Below are positions 1-10,587 of a stretch of 64,000 bases of DNA, piece by piece. A model generated the notes under the pieces. The model searched no databases, was not told the origin of the DNA, and saw nothing but the letters and a program-made list of their open reading frames with translations. Both the position numbers and the translations under genes were made by a program. The DNA is from Platycnemis pennipes (lineage: Eukaryota; Arthropoda; Insecta; Odonata; Platycnemididae), in the NCBI GenBank assembly GCA_933228895.1, contig OW121856.1, positions 20,973,805 to 21,037,804 of the forward strand. Direction: 5' to 3'. How positions within the stretch are numbered: the stretch's first letter is position 1; the number at the start of each line of letters is the position of its first letter.

Positions 1-411
1 CTATCAAAAATCAGGCAAGAAACCCTTCAGCTTTGGAAAACCCTAGTTTATTGGCTTGATTGATATGGACACAGATTCAATCAAAGCCTAATGAAAGACA
101 GGAATTATTCTCATTAGTCAGACATTTCACCATCAGTCATGGTACGAAATATATATTCACAAAATATACATATATATGACATCATATGTTCAATAATCTT
201 ATCGTTAAAAAAATATTTTGTAAGATTACACACACTATAGGTGTTCATATATTTCAACTCTTGCCCGTTCAGAAAGAAAATTAAAAGATACCAAAGTATA
301 CCAGAAAAAAAACAATGGCTATCTTTTCTGCTGCAAGGAACATATTACTTGTATCACATTCCGTAATACTTTTCTTAAAAATATGGTAAATAATTGGCTA
401 ATTAATTACAA
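1..411. other. AT-rich non-coding flank, nothing recognised
   Basis: The stretch is AT-rich with stops in all frames and a few short TATATA runs. I see no coding exon or structured repeat before the TTAA element that begins at 412. Confidence 0.5.
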
Positions 412-2093
412 TTAAGGACGGGTCGATTCCATTTCTTAAAGGTGTTGTTTCTTAAGGAATAGCAAATTGAACCCTTTAAAGTTGATTCTGAGAAAAAACA
501 ACCAAAATAGGATTAATTTTTTTGTTTAATGCTTGATGTGAAATGATGTTTAAGACTCACTTATAAAATAAAAAATTCAATCATACTATGACACATTTTT
601 GACAAATGCTTCTATTTCCACCAAACACTTGCGTTTTTGTCCATATTCGAGAACATTAGATTTTTTCCTTAGTTGTTTGTGATTTGAGTTTTCCTAACAA
701 ATTTCTGTTACAAGTACACCCAATCAATTTATTTGCTTGGTATCTCATTGTTATCACAGGAGAACTACTGATTCATGAATCACCATTAGCTGTGGCATAA
801 TAAATGCATTGAAACAGTGATTTGGTCCTTTCATTGGGCTCTCCAGGAATTCAGTCCAATATTTAGGGCATTGTTATTATTGCAACATTATCCCTTATTA
901 TTAATGGAGAGCTTACAGAAATAGTTTTGGAAATATATTCTGTCCCAGACATTAGAATCCATGTTGAGAGGTAAATCAAAATATTAATATTTTACACAAA
1001 GTTTTCCCTTAGTTATTCCCTCACATTGACAAAATTGTTCATTTATGCAATGTTTCAGCAAACTTTATTCCACAAGGCATAAAAAAATAGCAATGATTAC
1101 ATGAATCATAATATGATCTGTTAACATTTTAACCTAAATTTCATCCTATGTATACTTGTTCCAAAAGGTACATTATAGGTGCCTTTTGGGACCAATGTGT
1201 CATGCGGTTGGTGAATGCATAGGTAAGATCCAAGATTTTGGACTAACTGGAGAGATCATTTTGCTTCCTAGAAAAAAATAATAAGCATCACAAAGGTTTA
1301 GTCACTATGGCCGGATTGTACCTTTCTCCTAATTCGGTTTCCTGGAGAATGACCATAGTATGTTTCTGTGAGAATTAACGAATATTTGTGAAGGCTTTCA
1401 AGTGTTCAATAGAATATGATTTTACCCTAGAAAAATATATATGAAATAATATGAGAGCCAGTTATGGAATTTCCAACACTGTCATTAAAAATTACTTTGT
1501 GTATACTTAGTCCGGGCCATTAACAGTGCGAGAATCCCGCTGCTGATTTCAGGTTGAGATTGCCCTGGTTGCTATGAAATTCATGTAATTTCATACTAAT
1601 CTTTTTTAAGGAACCACTTCACTTTCAATGTTGGAACTTACACCTCTGTTAAATACAAGATATACAAGTGATTCATATTTTTTCCTAGTGTTTTCTGAGC
1701 TTTCAAATATAATTTTAATAAAACAAATTTTTACAAAAATACCACAAATAAATTAAAATGTTTAAAAAAGTTTTACAAAACAAAAGAAAAAGTTCTTTGT
1801 GGTATTTTTGTAAGTTTGTTTTATTAAAATTATTGACTATGGAATATCACCTGGTGACAGAATATAGTGTTTTATTTACTTTCAAATATACGTTGGCTTT
1901 CCTCGATTGAGGGTAGAACTCTTACCTCAAGGCGTAGAATTTGCCTCATTGTGAGCAAACTGACTTGTTGATACTCTTGAGACTCACATTCTGTTTCACC
2001 TAATGGTTGCTTGTGAAATATAATAGAAGGTTTAGGAGGTAGGAATAAGAACGGGAATGTAATAGAAAAAAACAGGAATCGACCCGTCCTTAA
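412..2093. mobile_element. TTAA-flanked non-autonomous DNA transposon (piggyBac-like ends)
   Basis: The segment is bounded by TTAA at 412-415 and 2090-2093. The 15 bases just inside each TTAA are perfect inverted repeats (GGACGGGTCGATTCC at 416-430 and its complement at 2075-2089). A TTAA target with short perfect terminal repeats is the hallmark of the piggyBac superfamily, although some Kolobok elements also use TTAA. The 1.65-kb interior has no transposase reading frame, so this would be moved in trans. A second, internal inverted repeat (about 1714-1748 against 1795-1830) can form a long hairpin. The element ends 185 bases beyond the stop codon of the minus-strand DUF4781 gene, so it could supply or disrupt that gene's 3' end. 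Confidence 0.7.
1714..1830. repeat. Internal AT-rich hairpin
   Basis: The left arm (starting TTTTAATAAAACAAATTT at about 1714) is matched by its complement at about 1795-1830 with few mismatches. The arms are about 33 bases and the loop about 45. It lies near one end of the TTAA element and may be a transposase-binding or foldback structure. Confidence 0.55.
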
Positions 2094-2278
2094 TTACAGG
2101 TGGCAAATTTGTTTTCCTTTTACAGTATTTTCATGCAGAATCAATTGCCCAATGACATTTGTATTATCAAAATGCTACTATCGGATATCATGAGCTAACA
2201 AAGTTTATATGTAGTCTCATTTCTAAAGTTACAAACATAAATGTCATTGCATGTAACAGCACATAAGAAATGTCTATA

Positions 2279-4420
2279 TCAGTCTTCTTCATCTGACTCA
2301 CCAAGGTCTTGAAAACGAGTCTTCACAAAAAACAAACAACCATCAATATTCTCAACTTCAACTAAAACTGGTACCATTTCATCATAGTACCATTCATGCC
2401 TATCACTTTCATTAATTCTTAAACTCTTATTCTCGACGGTTTTTCTAATTACATCAAAGTACTCCTTTGGGGTCAATTTTTCATCAACATTAATTACAAA
2501 ACAGTGATAAAATTGGGTAACAGCATCACGACAAGAACGAAACTTAATACTTCCCTCTTCATTGAGGATTGACAAAATATCATTGTACTTATCAAATTCC
2601 TCTCGCAGGCTTTCATTCGACTCTCTTATTTCTTTATCAACACACTCCAATAACTCATTTTCGCTCCTGGCAGCACCCATAATACCCTGCTTTTCATTCA
2701 AGAGAGTTGTTTTATCTAAATCACAACGTATGAATTGTTCCACATTCTCATCCATTGATATTTTCATCTTTCTAAGTTTACTTTGTCTATAGATGCAGAG
2801 AAATTGTGTGTAACTAATGAACATTTCATTTGAAGAGCAATTTCTGTCTCTAGCAAAACTTGATGTTAGTCGGATCACAGATTCAAATTCTTTTTTCTTA
2901 TCTTCATCTGTTTTGGAAAAACAATACTCATTGAACACACAACTCAATTTTGATTTGAGATCTTCATCCAGGTTAAATGGAATTCCATTATTTTCAACAG
3001 AGTTCTTTTCTAGCCCTTTTAAAACGTCTTGCACAATTTCCACAGTTCTATACGATGGATTGGCATCAATTATTGAATTTACATTGGGAATACTAAAAAA
3101 ATTGTCTCCATGTTTGTAGCTGATGGGATAATTAACACCAGCTTTAGTATCCAAAAATGGTTTTCCCTTTGCCACAAGAATTCCTTCCTGGTTGAACTTG
3201 ATACCTTTATCGCATTTCAGCTGTCCTTTTAACAATAATCTGAAGAATTCATATTTTGAGCCAATTTTGGAGAAGCCTTTAATTATATTGTCCAACTCCT
3301 CAGCAGTATTTGCATTTACCACCCTTTTGAAGGCTTTCATCCGTCTCTTACTCAACCCACCAGAAATATCACTCATAATTCCTTCTTTAACTTCTCTCAA
3401 AATCCCATCAGCACTCTGGATATTTCTAGCAGAAGCACAGAAAAAGAAGGCCTGAGCTAAAAACTGAAACACCTTAAGTTCATCTAGCTGACCTTTCTGC
3501 TCCTCCTCCACCAAACCCGCCAAGCCGTGGACCATTCCAATACTACTGACTGCCAAGGAACCATAATTTAAAAAATTAGTAACACGACTAGCAGTTTTTG
3601 TTAGCTGTCCACCTCTAGCTGCTACTGATGCAATTTTAGTCACAGCCAAGCCACTTCCTAGCCCAAATGCACCTGAAAATACTAACAACCAGGAATTTCG
3701 TGCCTCACTGTCAGATAGAGAGATAGATTTTTCATGTGTTCTGCGGTCATGCAAATCTACTGAACCCTCAATCATTCCATAACCTGTGGACACAGCATAA
3801 CCAATAGTAGCAGCTAATGCCACTGGAGCAGCAATTGTGGTGAATAGGCCAGCGATTCCAACACCTATTGCACCTAACTGTACACCATTTGTTATCTTAC
3901 TTAGTGTTTTTCTAACTTTAGAGGCACAAGCAGGAGAAGGGGAAAACTCAAGCAAAACTTTATTCCCAACTCCTGATTTATACCTGCCTTCTTGTGGATA
4001 GCAAAGTAAACTTCCATCAAGTTTATTGTTTCTTTTAAAATCATACCAACTTTTGTAAACACGACCGATATGATCTATGAATACTTCACCCTTAATAGTG
4101 CAAACTTTAAAAAAGGGAAAACAATAGTCGTAACTACTACTAAGGACAAACAGAAAGGCTACATCAACATCGGCTGAACCACATTGTTTGTTTATCACAT
4201 TGCAAAGTTTAACTATCTTAATCACTTGTTCATTTGCATAACCAAGAGAATTCTGATCATTAGGTAAAAATTTCGGAACACAAAATAAGGCAAAGCCAAC
4301 TTTTCTCTCCAGCTTCCGTCTCCCATCGATATAGTCCCATTCTTGATTTCCAAGATTTTCAAAAAACCATTGCTGCATTTGAGTTGCATGATTCTTCCAT
4401 TTCACTAAATTTTGCTCCAT
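2279..4420 (-). CDS. DUF4781-domain protein, single exon, 713 aa
   Basis: This is an uninterrupted 713-codon frame, by far the longest host ORF in the window. The central region (about residues 130-350) resembles DUF4781 proteins of insects: an IDHIGRVY-KSWYDF segment, an SPSPAC motif at about 160, a glycine/alanine-rich hydrophobic stretch at about 180-215, an LHDRRTHEKSISLSDSEAR motif at about 223-241, then another hydrophobic Gly-rich segment. The family's function is unknown. The hydrophobic stretches could be membrane-inserting or a buried helical core. There is no N-terminal signal peptide, and the C-terminus is acidic (GESDEED). An in-frame TGA lies 15 bases upstream of the ATG, and TTGATCTCAG just before it could be a splice acceptor, so a 5' non-coding exon is possible. 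The absence of introns could mean the family's normal structure or an old retrocopy; the frame is intact, so it is probably functional. The family call rests on recalled motifs, not on a search. Confidence 0.82.
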   Translation of the reverse strand: MEQNLVKWKNHATQMQQWFFENLGNQEWDYIDGRRKLERKVGFALFCVPKFLPNDQNSLGYANEQVIKIVKLCNVINKQCGSADVDVAFLFVLSSSYDYCFPFFKVCTIKGEVFIDHIGRVYKSWYDFKRNNKLDGSLLCYPQEGRYKSGVGNKVLLEFSPSPACASKVRKTLSKITNGVQLGAIGVGIAGLFTTIAAPVALAATIGYAVSTGYGMIEGSVDLHDRRTHEKSISLSDSEARNSWLLVFSGAFGLGSGLAVTKIASVAARGGQLTKTASRVTNFLNYGSLAVSSIGMVHGLAGLVEEEQKGQLDELKVFQFLAQAFFFCASARNIQSADGILREVKEGIMSDISGGLSKRRMKAFKRVVNANTAEELDNIIKGFSKIGSKYEFFRLLLKGQLKCDKGIKFNQEGILVAKGKPFLDTKAGVNYPISYKHGDNFFSIPNVNSIIDANPSYRTVEIVQDVLKGLEKNSVENNGIPFNLDEDLKSKLSCVFNEYCFSKTDEDKKKEFESVIRLTSSFARDRNCSSNEMFISYTQFLCIYRQSKLRKMKISMDENVEQFIRCDLDKTTLLNEKQGIMGAARSENELLECVDKEIRESNESLREEFDKYNDILSILNEEGSIKFRSCRDAVTQFYHCFVINVDEKLTPKEYFDVIRKTVENKSLRINESDRHEWYYDEMVPVLVEVENIDGCLFFVKTRFQDLGESDEED

Positions 4421-4799
4421 GCTGAGATCAAGTCACAGAGTTCTGCAATCAAATTACACAGAAAATCATAATTCGCCAAAATTATTCAATATTCCCAGAG
4501 ATTTATACCTAAAATATGTGCCACTAGTAAGATTGAGCCTAGGAACTTACATGACTTATAAGATAAACTTAGGATAGAGGACGTATGATGTTTATCCTCA
4601 GAAAACTAAGATTTTAAAGCCCGGAAAGGTTAAGATTCATTATTAAATACAATTACAACATAATTCATTATATTATTGTAATGTATTGTGCTTGAAATAA
4701 ACTCATCTCATTGGTTGTCTCATACACAATTAACAGACACATTTCGTGGGACAAAGTAACACAGGCATCAGAAATTTCCAAATTCACAACTATGACGAT
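4421..4799. other. 5' flank of the DUF4781 gene
   Basis: This AT-rich sequence lies upstream of the minus-strand start codon and presumably contains its promoter. I see no clear TATA-Inr arrangement and no repeat ends. Confidence 0.3.
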
Positions 4800-5260
4800 T
4801 TAAAGGTTTGTATTAACCCCTTTTTAGAAGTAGATAGACATCCTATCCCTAGAAAAGAGGACTTGTACAAAGTTCTGCAACAAGGATAGAAGTTTTATTA
4901 ACTGGATCTATCACAAGCATACATACAACTCAAGTTAGATGATGACAGCAAAAGGTACTGCACTATTACCACCCACAAAAGACTCCTGTGTATAAACACC
5001 TGTGTTTCAGCATTTCTTCTGCTCCAGGAATTTTTCAAAGAGTGATACAACAAACGCACTTCAAAGCATCACAGGGGTTGTTTTATTTTGTGATGATATT
5101 TCAATCACAGGCCAGTATACTAATGAACAGATGTCTAGACAATTAGATTAGTTTGTAAACATCTAACAATAAGTGAAAATGATCCGACCGTAAGCAAGGA
5201 AAAATGTAAGTTCATCTTACATTTTTCTGAGATTATAGACTAGATAAGACTGTGATAGAC
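4800..5260 (+). pseudogene. Decayed Ty3/gypsy reverse transcriptase fragment
   Basis: Plus-strand translation with frameshifts and stops recovers the order of Ty3/gypsy RT blocks: a LDLSQAYIQLKLDDDS-like block at about 4900-4950, a THKRLL block at about 4975, then FQR-like, FCDDISITGQ (the YxDD-box equivalent) at about 5085-5115, and VSKEKCKF at about 5190-5215. Spacing fits a non-env gypsy pol of the type found in many invertebrates. No LTRs, protease or integrase are recognisable around it. It is an old fragment. Confidence 0.6.
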
Positions 5261-5659
5261 CACGGTACTCATATAATTCTAGAGTTCTTTTACATCAATG
5301 TAAATTTGCTGCCCATAAATTATGTGATTGGTAAAAAATAGCTCCTTGCTCCTAAATGTACATTATGAACAGAGTCAAACAATAGACGTCCACGTGAACA
5401 TTAACAACAGTAATTAAGATTCCTCTGGAGGTCACTAGAGCTAAATTTCTTGGACTGCATCTTGACTATTATACCTATTTTCTGCAAGATCACATCCCAT
5501 GGTAACTTCATATTTGTGAATTAGCAAGTAGGGTCAGTTCTAAATGTTATATGATAAGATTTATGAGACATACCGCATGTTGATGCATTAATTGCTGCCT
5601 ATGTACTTAGGTAAATTTTACTCTCACCTGATAAATGGTACTCTAGAATAACAGCAAGT

Positions 5660-6177
5660 TTAAACAAACTTCAAAAGTGAACTGGGTCATTCTATATGAA
5701 ATCAACCAACACATTTTTTTTGACCATGGATTTTTGTGAAATTTGGTACAGTTGTTCATACCATAGTAAGTAAAAAATTTGATTTTTTTGTATTTTTTGG
5801 GATGATCAGATATGGATTTATGAGGGGGTCAAAATTTGACCTTTCGGTGGCCTTTGCGCGGATTACTTTAATTCACTGAAAATAAATCAGCTCCTATCCA
5901 AGCTAGAGAGTTGGGGATGGGCTCATTGAAAAGTTAATTAAATTTCCTATGAAAGAGATTGACTTTCAAATACTCATCATTTCAAATGGCATCACAGGAT
6001 GAACCTACATCTAGGTTTTGTCAGAAGGTGACTACTTAAGGCTAGATAAATACGAAAGTTAAGGCATATGTACCACGGTCCTGGCAAAATTCGAGTTATT
6101 AGGTGTCAAAACCTCAGTTTTGTGATTGAATTGACAAGGAATGAGCCTTAATCCTACAGCAGGATCATATGTAACAA
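5660..6177. other. Non-coding, possible old repeat
   Basis: The stretch opens with GGGTCATTCTATATGAAATC near 5684, a motif that resembles ends of dispersed repeats I have seen in insect DNA. No inverted partner or reading frame was found. The remainder is unremarkable. Confidence 0.25.
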
Positions 6178-6179
6178 TG

Positions 6180-6555
6180 GTACTATGGGAGAAAAAAGTT
6201 TCCCAACAAATGGAGCGTTGCCACTAACGCCCTGAGAGAAAATCGGATTCCTTTCTGACGGTACAATATTCTTTGGTTTCGGCCACCAGGAGGGAAGTTA
6301 AAACATGGTAAGGTGATGGACTCATCCCCCAAGTATGTGACGGAAGACCGAAAGCTTGCCTGCCTCAAGCTGTAAACGCGCTGGCATCCAGAACAGACGC
6401 ATATTATTCCTCGCATGCATTTTAAACGCTCTATTTAACTATCTCGTTTTCGTCAAACTTCCCTCTGAACGCCGAGCCTTTCCGACAAACTTTGCTTCTT
6501 CCTCGCACTCTGGCAAGGTCCTGGGAATCACCCGGTGTTCGCCTCTTCGCTTTCT
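6180..6555 (-). repeat. Inverted repeat, left copy (partner at about 9020-9380)
   Basis: Read on the minus strand, this segment aligns with the plus strand at about 9020-9380. The alignment includes CCAGAGTGCGAG, GGAATAATATGC, CCAGCGCGTTTAC, CAGAAAGGAATCCGATTTTC and GCTCCATTTGTTGGGA, with scattered substitutions and small indels. The two copies face each other, so they may be long terminal inverted repeats of one 3.2-kb element or two insertions of one family in opposite orientation. Both are more GC-rich than the surroundings. A short frame of about 77 codons is open in both copies, but it does not resemble a known protein. Confidence 0.6.
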
Positions 6556-6719
6556 TTCTCTTGTTTGAAAAGGTGAGGAAGTTTATATTATTTAGTAATT
6601 GTGATGAGAGCTGCCGCTAATTACTTCTTTGAATCCAAGGAATGATTTAGCGAAGTATGTAGCATAATCTAAGACAGTTAACAGAGTACCTCCATGATTT
6701 TCCTTTAGTAAATGTAAAT

Positions 6720-7180
6720 ACAAACTTATGCTCAATACACCAGTCATAGCGACAGCTTCACTTCAGCTTGGCGGAGCCCTTTGTTCCACTTACATTTGGT
6801 TATCATTAAGGACATGCAACTTGCTTTACATTACAAAACTTGTCTTTCACTGTAGAGTCCTGAGGGAAACCACGCATACATTGGCTGAAAAATGGGACCA
6901 AACGCTGTTGATGAAGTAGGGCATAGATTTAAATTACATAATTTCCATTGGTAAAATCTCATTTCTTATGTATGAAGTATGAAGAATTTTGGATAGAAGA
7001 AATTAATATTTTGACTGACTTATAAAAGTAAATGTCCTACGGCTGAGAAATTGGAGTGATTTCGGTGGTATTTGGTGGTATTACTTGAGTGTATTCTGGT
7101 GGTGTATGTTGTCTGGCTGAAATCATCCATGAATCCTTCATTCAAAAGAGAAATATTGGCTTGCTCAGCCCAAGACTTAA
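6720..7180. other. Non-coding, nothing recognised
   Basis: Only short frames are present, with no homology that I can see. The sequence is AT-rich with a short GGTGGTAT repetition near 7065-7100. Confidence 0.3.
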
Positions 7181-7247
7181 TGAACTAAAGGAAATTATTG
7201 TTAAAAGAAACTGTTTCCGGGGTAACTTGGTGGAATTTTTCCATAAT

Positions 7248-7446
7248 GGAGAATAGAAAAACTAACGATGCAATTCCACAAAACTTTTTTATTTTGACAC
7301 GACCATGGTTTCGCTGTGGCGCAGCATCATCAGATGTGATCATGCGGTGCAGCATCATCAGGTGATGATGCTGCACCACAGCAAAGCCATGGTCGTGTCA
7401 AAATAAAAAGTTTTGTGGAATTGCATCGTAAGTTTTTCTATTCTCC
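7248..7446. mobile_element. Foldback MITE, about 199 bp
   Basis: The element is nearly a perfect palindrome. GGAGAATAGAAAAACTAACG at 7248 is answered by its near-complement ending at 7446, and the arms continue through CAATTCCACAAAAC, TTTTGACACGACCATGG and GCAGCATCATC on both sides of a short centre. Arms are about 90 bases. This is the architecture of a foldback-type miniature element; the superfamily cannot be assigned. Confidence 0.65.
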
Positions 7447-7964
7447 GAAATTATTGCTGTTTACGCACAGGATAAGCTCTTGGTCAAAATACAGCTCATA
7501 TGTATTGCTTAATAGCTTCCCCAACTATGAGTGAGCCACAAATTTTGAAAAAAGTCTCTTCAACTTCTATTTTCACTTTTGAGCCAAATCTCACGGACTT
7601 CCCTTTGTCTCCCTTTGGAAACAAATACCCGAGCAGAAGTGTTCTAGAGTAACATATTCGGTATTGAGCTGTATTTGAATGGGTCATTTTACTTATTTGG
7701 CCAATACACACTCGCTTAGTTTTTTCTCCACAGTAAGAAATAGTTCACTAAATTTCTGCTTTATAGACTCACACCCCTAATAGATCACAAATTCAGGGTA
7801 ATGTTGTAGAACTACTTCTGGCTTTGGTATTGGAAGAATGTTCTTAGTTGTTTATTCTTGCGGTCACATTAGCCCTTAACTTGCAAAATTTATGATTAGA
7901 CAACAAGACTTGAATAGAATAGAATGCTTTGAGAAAAAGTGACATGGTGTAAGAAACCTTGATG

Positions 7965-8103
7965 ATGTATTTTTCACACTTCTAATTGAGTAAAACCCTA
8001 CTGGTTTTGACACTCTCGTGTCATTGTATCTGAGAACCCTTGACAATGACACGAGTGTCGAAACCGGTAGGGTTTTCCTCATTAAAAAGTGTGAAAAATA
8101 CAT
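7965..8103. mobile_element. Foldback MITE, about 139 bp
   Basis: The left arm begins ATGTATTTTTCACACTT and continues through GTAAAACCCTACTGGTTTT and GACACTCTCGTGTCATTG. The right arm is its complement with a few mismatches and ends AAAAATACAT at 8103. The centre is about 15 bases. No coding capacity. Confidence 0.65.
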
Positions 8104-8619
8104 TGTCAACATTTTCTTAATCTAGTCCACAATTCTATAATATAGCTTTGGGATATAGTGGGATATTGTCGCCTTTGGAGAGAATTGCATAGAAGAAGAC
8201 TTTGCTTCGACTGTGTGACCATCATTATGATGAAAAAGTCACCTCCATAAGAAACTCCGTCGATTCTGGATATCTGACAGCCTGTTTCGCTGACGACTTA
8301 GTGACCAGAGAATTTTTTACTGTACAAGATGATTCAGCAAGATATTCTATAATGAATATTTAATTAAATATATACGATGCAAATAATTGAAAAATTATCT
8401 TGAAAATGTTCGAGCTGATTAGCTGCATTAAGAAAACAATGAATACAATAATTCAGGTGGAGTTTAAGTTTTCTCGAGCGATGTATTTTCAAATTATCAA
8501 AAATGCCCAGCATTGGAAAACGAAAAGAAAGTTGGAATCCCTTTATCATAACTTTGTATGCCTCAAAGAGTCATCATGCGGCCTGAATACTGCACATTGC
8601 ATGGCCGCTGTGGATGAAT

Positions 8620-9015
8620 GAACGAATGCTGATCTTCCTACTCAATATTTTACGACCCCAACGCATAGATACCACGATAGCAGGCAGTATTCGATAAGCA
8701 AAATGGAAAGACGCGGTAATAATTCCAGGCAAGTTAAGTGAAATAAATATTCTTGTTCAAATCCAGTTCAGGGAGGGCGGAACATTTTCGGGAAGCCGTT
8801 AGACGAGCAGACAAAGAGCACGGTTTCTTTACCTACTGTCCCGGATACGGCTACCGAAGCAGCGAAATGCGGAAAGTGATTGCACCAGTAGAAGATATAA
8901 CCATACACCTATCATGATCATGAGGGATCTCGCGAGATCAGTTCCTATATCGCTTGAACGGCAAAACCAAGGTCCCTATAAAAAACATAGGTTTCCATGG
9001 CGAAATAGAAGAGGG
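8620..9015. other. Mildly GC-rich single-copy stretch, possible exon
   Basis: From about 8774 the plus strand has an open frame of some 45 codons (AEHFREAVRRADKEHG and following) ending at a TGA near 8914. The codon choice is not obviously random, but I recognise no domain and find no convincing splice sites. It may be coding or part of the neighbouring inverted-repeat element. Confidence 0.2.
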
Positions 9016-9019
9016 GAGG

Positions 9020-9380
9020 AGGGTAAAAAATAGCGTGATTGCCAGAGTGCGAGACAAGGAGCGAGGCCTAAAAGAAAACGGTAGGAATGACGGAGAATGC
9101 GGAGTGAAGATCGGCGAGAACAATATAGATAAAGTGTTTAAAATACATGCAAGGAATAATATGCCTCCGTTCTGGACGCCAGCGCGTTTACAACTCGAGG
9201 CAAGCAGGCTGCTGCCGGTATTCCCTCACATACTCGGGCGATGAGTGCATCACCTTACCGTGTTTGAACTTCCCTCGTGGTGGCCGAGACCAAAGAATAC
9301 TCTTCCGTCAGAAAGGAATCCGATTTTCGTGGCGGCGCTCCATTTGTTGGGATACTTTTTTCTTCCATAGTTCAGGATAA
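9020..9380 (+). repeat. Inverted repeat, right copy (partner at about 6180-6555)
   Basis: This is the opposite-facing homologue of 6180-6555. The outermost shared bases are the CCATAGT region at about 9366-9373, so the outer edges of both copies match, as expected for terminal inverted repeats of a 3.2-kb element. No target duplication was found. Confidence 0.6.
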
Positions 9381-9402
9381 ATGTTTGAAGTTCGTGACTG
9401 TT

Positions 9403-9515
9403 AAGCTCACATCTACCCATACAAGATTTATAACTACTGAAATATCATATAAGGAAATTCATTTAGATTCAATAGCACCAAATGGCTCTAAATTAAATTT
9501 GGTAGATGTGAGCTT
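9403..9515. mobile_element. Small TIR element, about 113 bp
   Basis: AAGCTCACATCTACC at 9403-9417 and its perfect complement GGTAGATGTGAGCTT at 9501-9515 bound a short AT-rich interior. This is typical of a miniature inverted-repeat element. No duplication is obvious in the flanks. Confidence 0.55.
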
Positions 9516-9612
9516 CCAAGATTCCAATGACGTGAAATCCTCATAGGCCCTTACAAATATAAACTCAGAGAGATGACTACTTGGAAAACAAGGAAACACA
9601 CTAGAAACATAC

Positions 9613-9837
9613 CATAGGGGCTTTCCGTAATTCGGTAGCGAGGTGTCGATATATCCCGTTACCGACAAGGGTGCCTTGCAACGACAATGCCTTATCGAAT
9701 GATGCTTTCTCGTCGATGATTTCCGTCGATGCAAACCATGCAAACGTGAACAACTCGCACACCAGCACCACGATTGTCACGATCACGAACATGCATATCG
9801 CCACGTCTAGCCTCCTTGGTGCTTCTTGGCTCGGTGG
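9613..9837 (-). CDS. Putative internal exon of an unrecognised membrane protein
   Basis: On the minus strand, a pyrimidine-rich acceptor (TTTTTCTTCTCGGTAG) is followed by exactly 75 sense codons and then a GTATGT donor; both boundaries are phase 0. The translated exon has one strong transmembrane helix at about residues 13-37 (starting AICMFVIVTIVVLVCEL), preceded by basic residues (PRRLD). A polar segment rich in charged residues follows and ends ELRKAPM. Third-position GC is higher than in the flanks, as expected for coding DNA. I do not recognise the family and could not find companion exons on either side. It could be a genuine exon with distant partners, a captured gene fragment in a repeat-rich region, or chance. 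Confidence 0.42.
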
Positions 9838-9839
9838 CT

Positions 9840-10384
9840 ACCGAGAAGAAAAACAACACCCTTCATAAAGGCTAGAAGTTTTGACCAATCCCAGAGGGCA
9901 ACGGGTTTCCGCGGTTCAACTGAAACAAGGGAGCCTGGATCCTGTGTATCATAATCTTTGCAAGGGAGCGTCGATATGCAAGGTGAGATCGGGAGATTTT
10001 AACTTGTCCGAATGCGAAACAATGGCGAGTAACGGTGGGTAAGTAAATCTTCTATTTATTTTATCACAAAACAAAGGACATCACCGTCCAAACATTTCCT
10101 TGTGTTCTTCATGGCGTTTCAATTTAATATTTGATGCGCGTAAATCGTAATGCTTTTGACGGATTTGTGTTAATGTTCTGTACCAAGAATGATCATTAAA
10201 TCAATAAAGGACGTATTTTTTGTAAAAAAACATAAGATAATAAAAAGAAAGATATACGGGAAAGGACTCAGGGACGTTGAACTTTAATTCAACCATAGAA
10301 GGATTAATGTCAAGTGTAACGAGTTAAACTAATAAATAACCATATCGGTATAGCGGAAAATCCTATTGGAAATTCCTGGAATAT
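9840..10384. other. Non-coding; possible ATG-plus-donor at 10022
   Basis: The plus strand carries ATGGCGAGTAACGGTGG followed at once by GTAAGTAA near 10022-10046, which has the form of a tiny first coding exon. No downstream exon could be linked to it, so it is recorded only as a possibility. Confidence 0.2.
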
Positions 10385-10420
10385 TGGAAAATCCTGTATT
10401 TATAAATACAGGATTTTCCA
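10385..10420. repeat. Perfect 36-bp palindrome
   Basis: The 18-base arms TGGAAAATCCTGTATTTA and their exact complement abut with no loop. The palindrome directly adjoins the short tRNA-promoter/TIR copy that follows. Confidence 0.75.
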
Positions 10421-10424
10421 AGCC

Positions 10425-10536
10425 TGCCGCGTGAACGGCGGTGACATAAGTTGCCATGCGAAAAACCTTTGGCTGAAAGTCCGTGGTTCGATTCCCGGTC
10501 CCAGGTGAATTTTTTCGTATGGAAATTTATGTGAAC
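10425..10536 (+). mobile_element. tRNA-promoter/TIR hybrid element, short copy
   Basis: This is homologous to the longer copy at 12961-13160. It shares CGTGAACGG-GGTGA at the 5' end, a GCCATGCGAAAAA arm, the block TCCGTGGTTCGATTCCCGGT containing a canonical pol III B box (GGTTCGATTCC), and a right arm ATTTTTTCGTATGG complementary to the left arm. The box A part present in the other copy is missing here. Confidence 0.55.
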
Positions 10537-10587
10537 CATATCTGTAGTTAATTAATATTCTATCAATATGTACCAGAAATAAAAACA

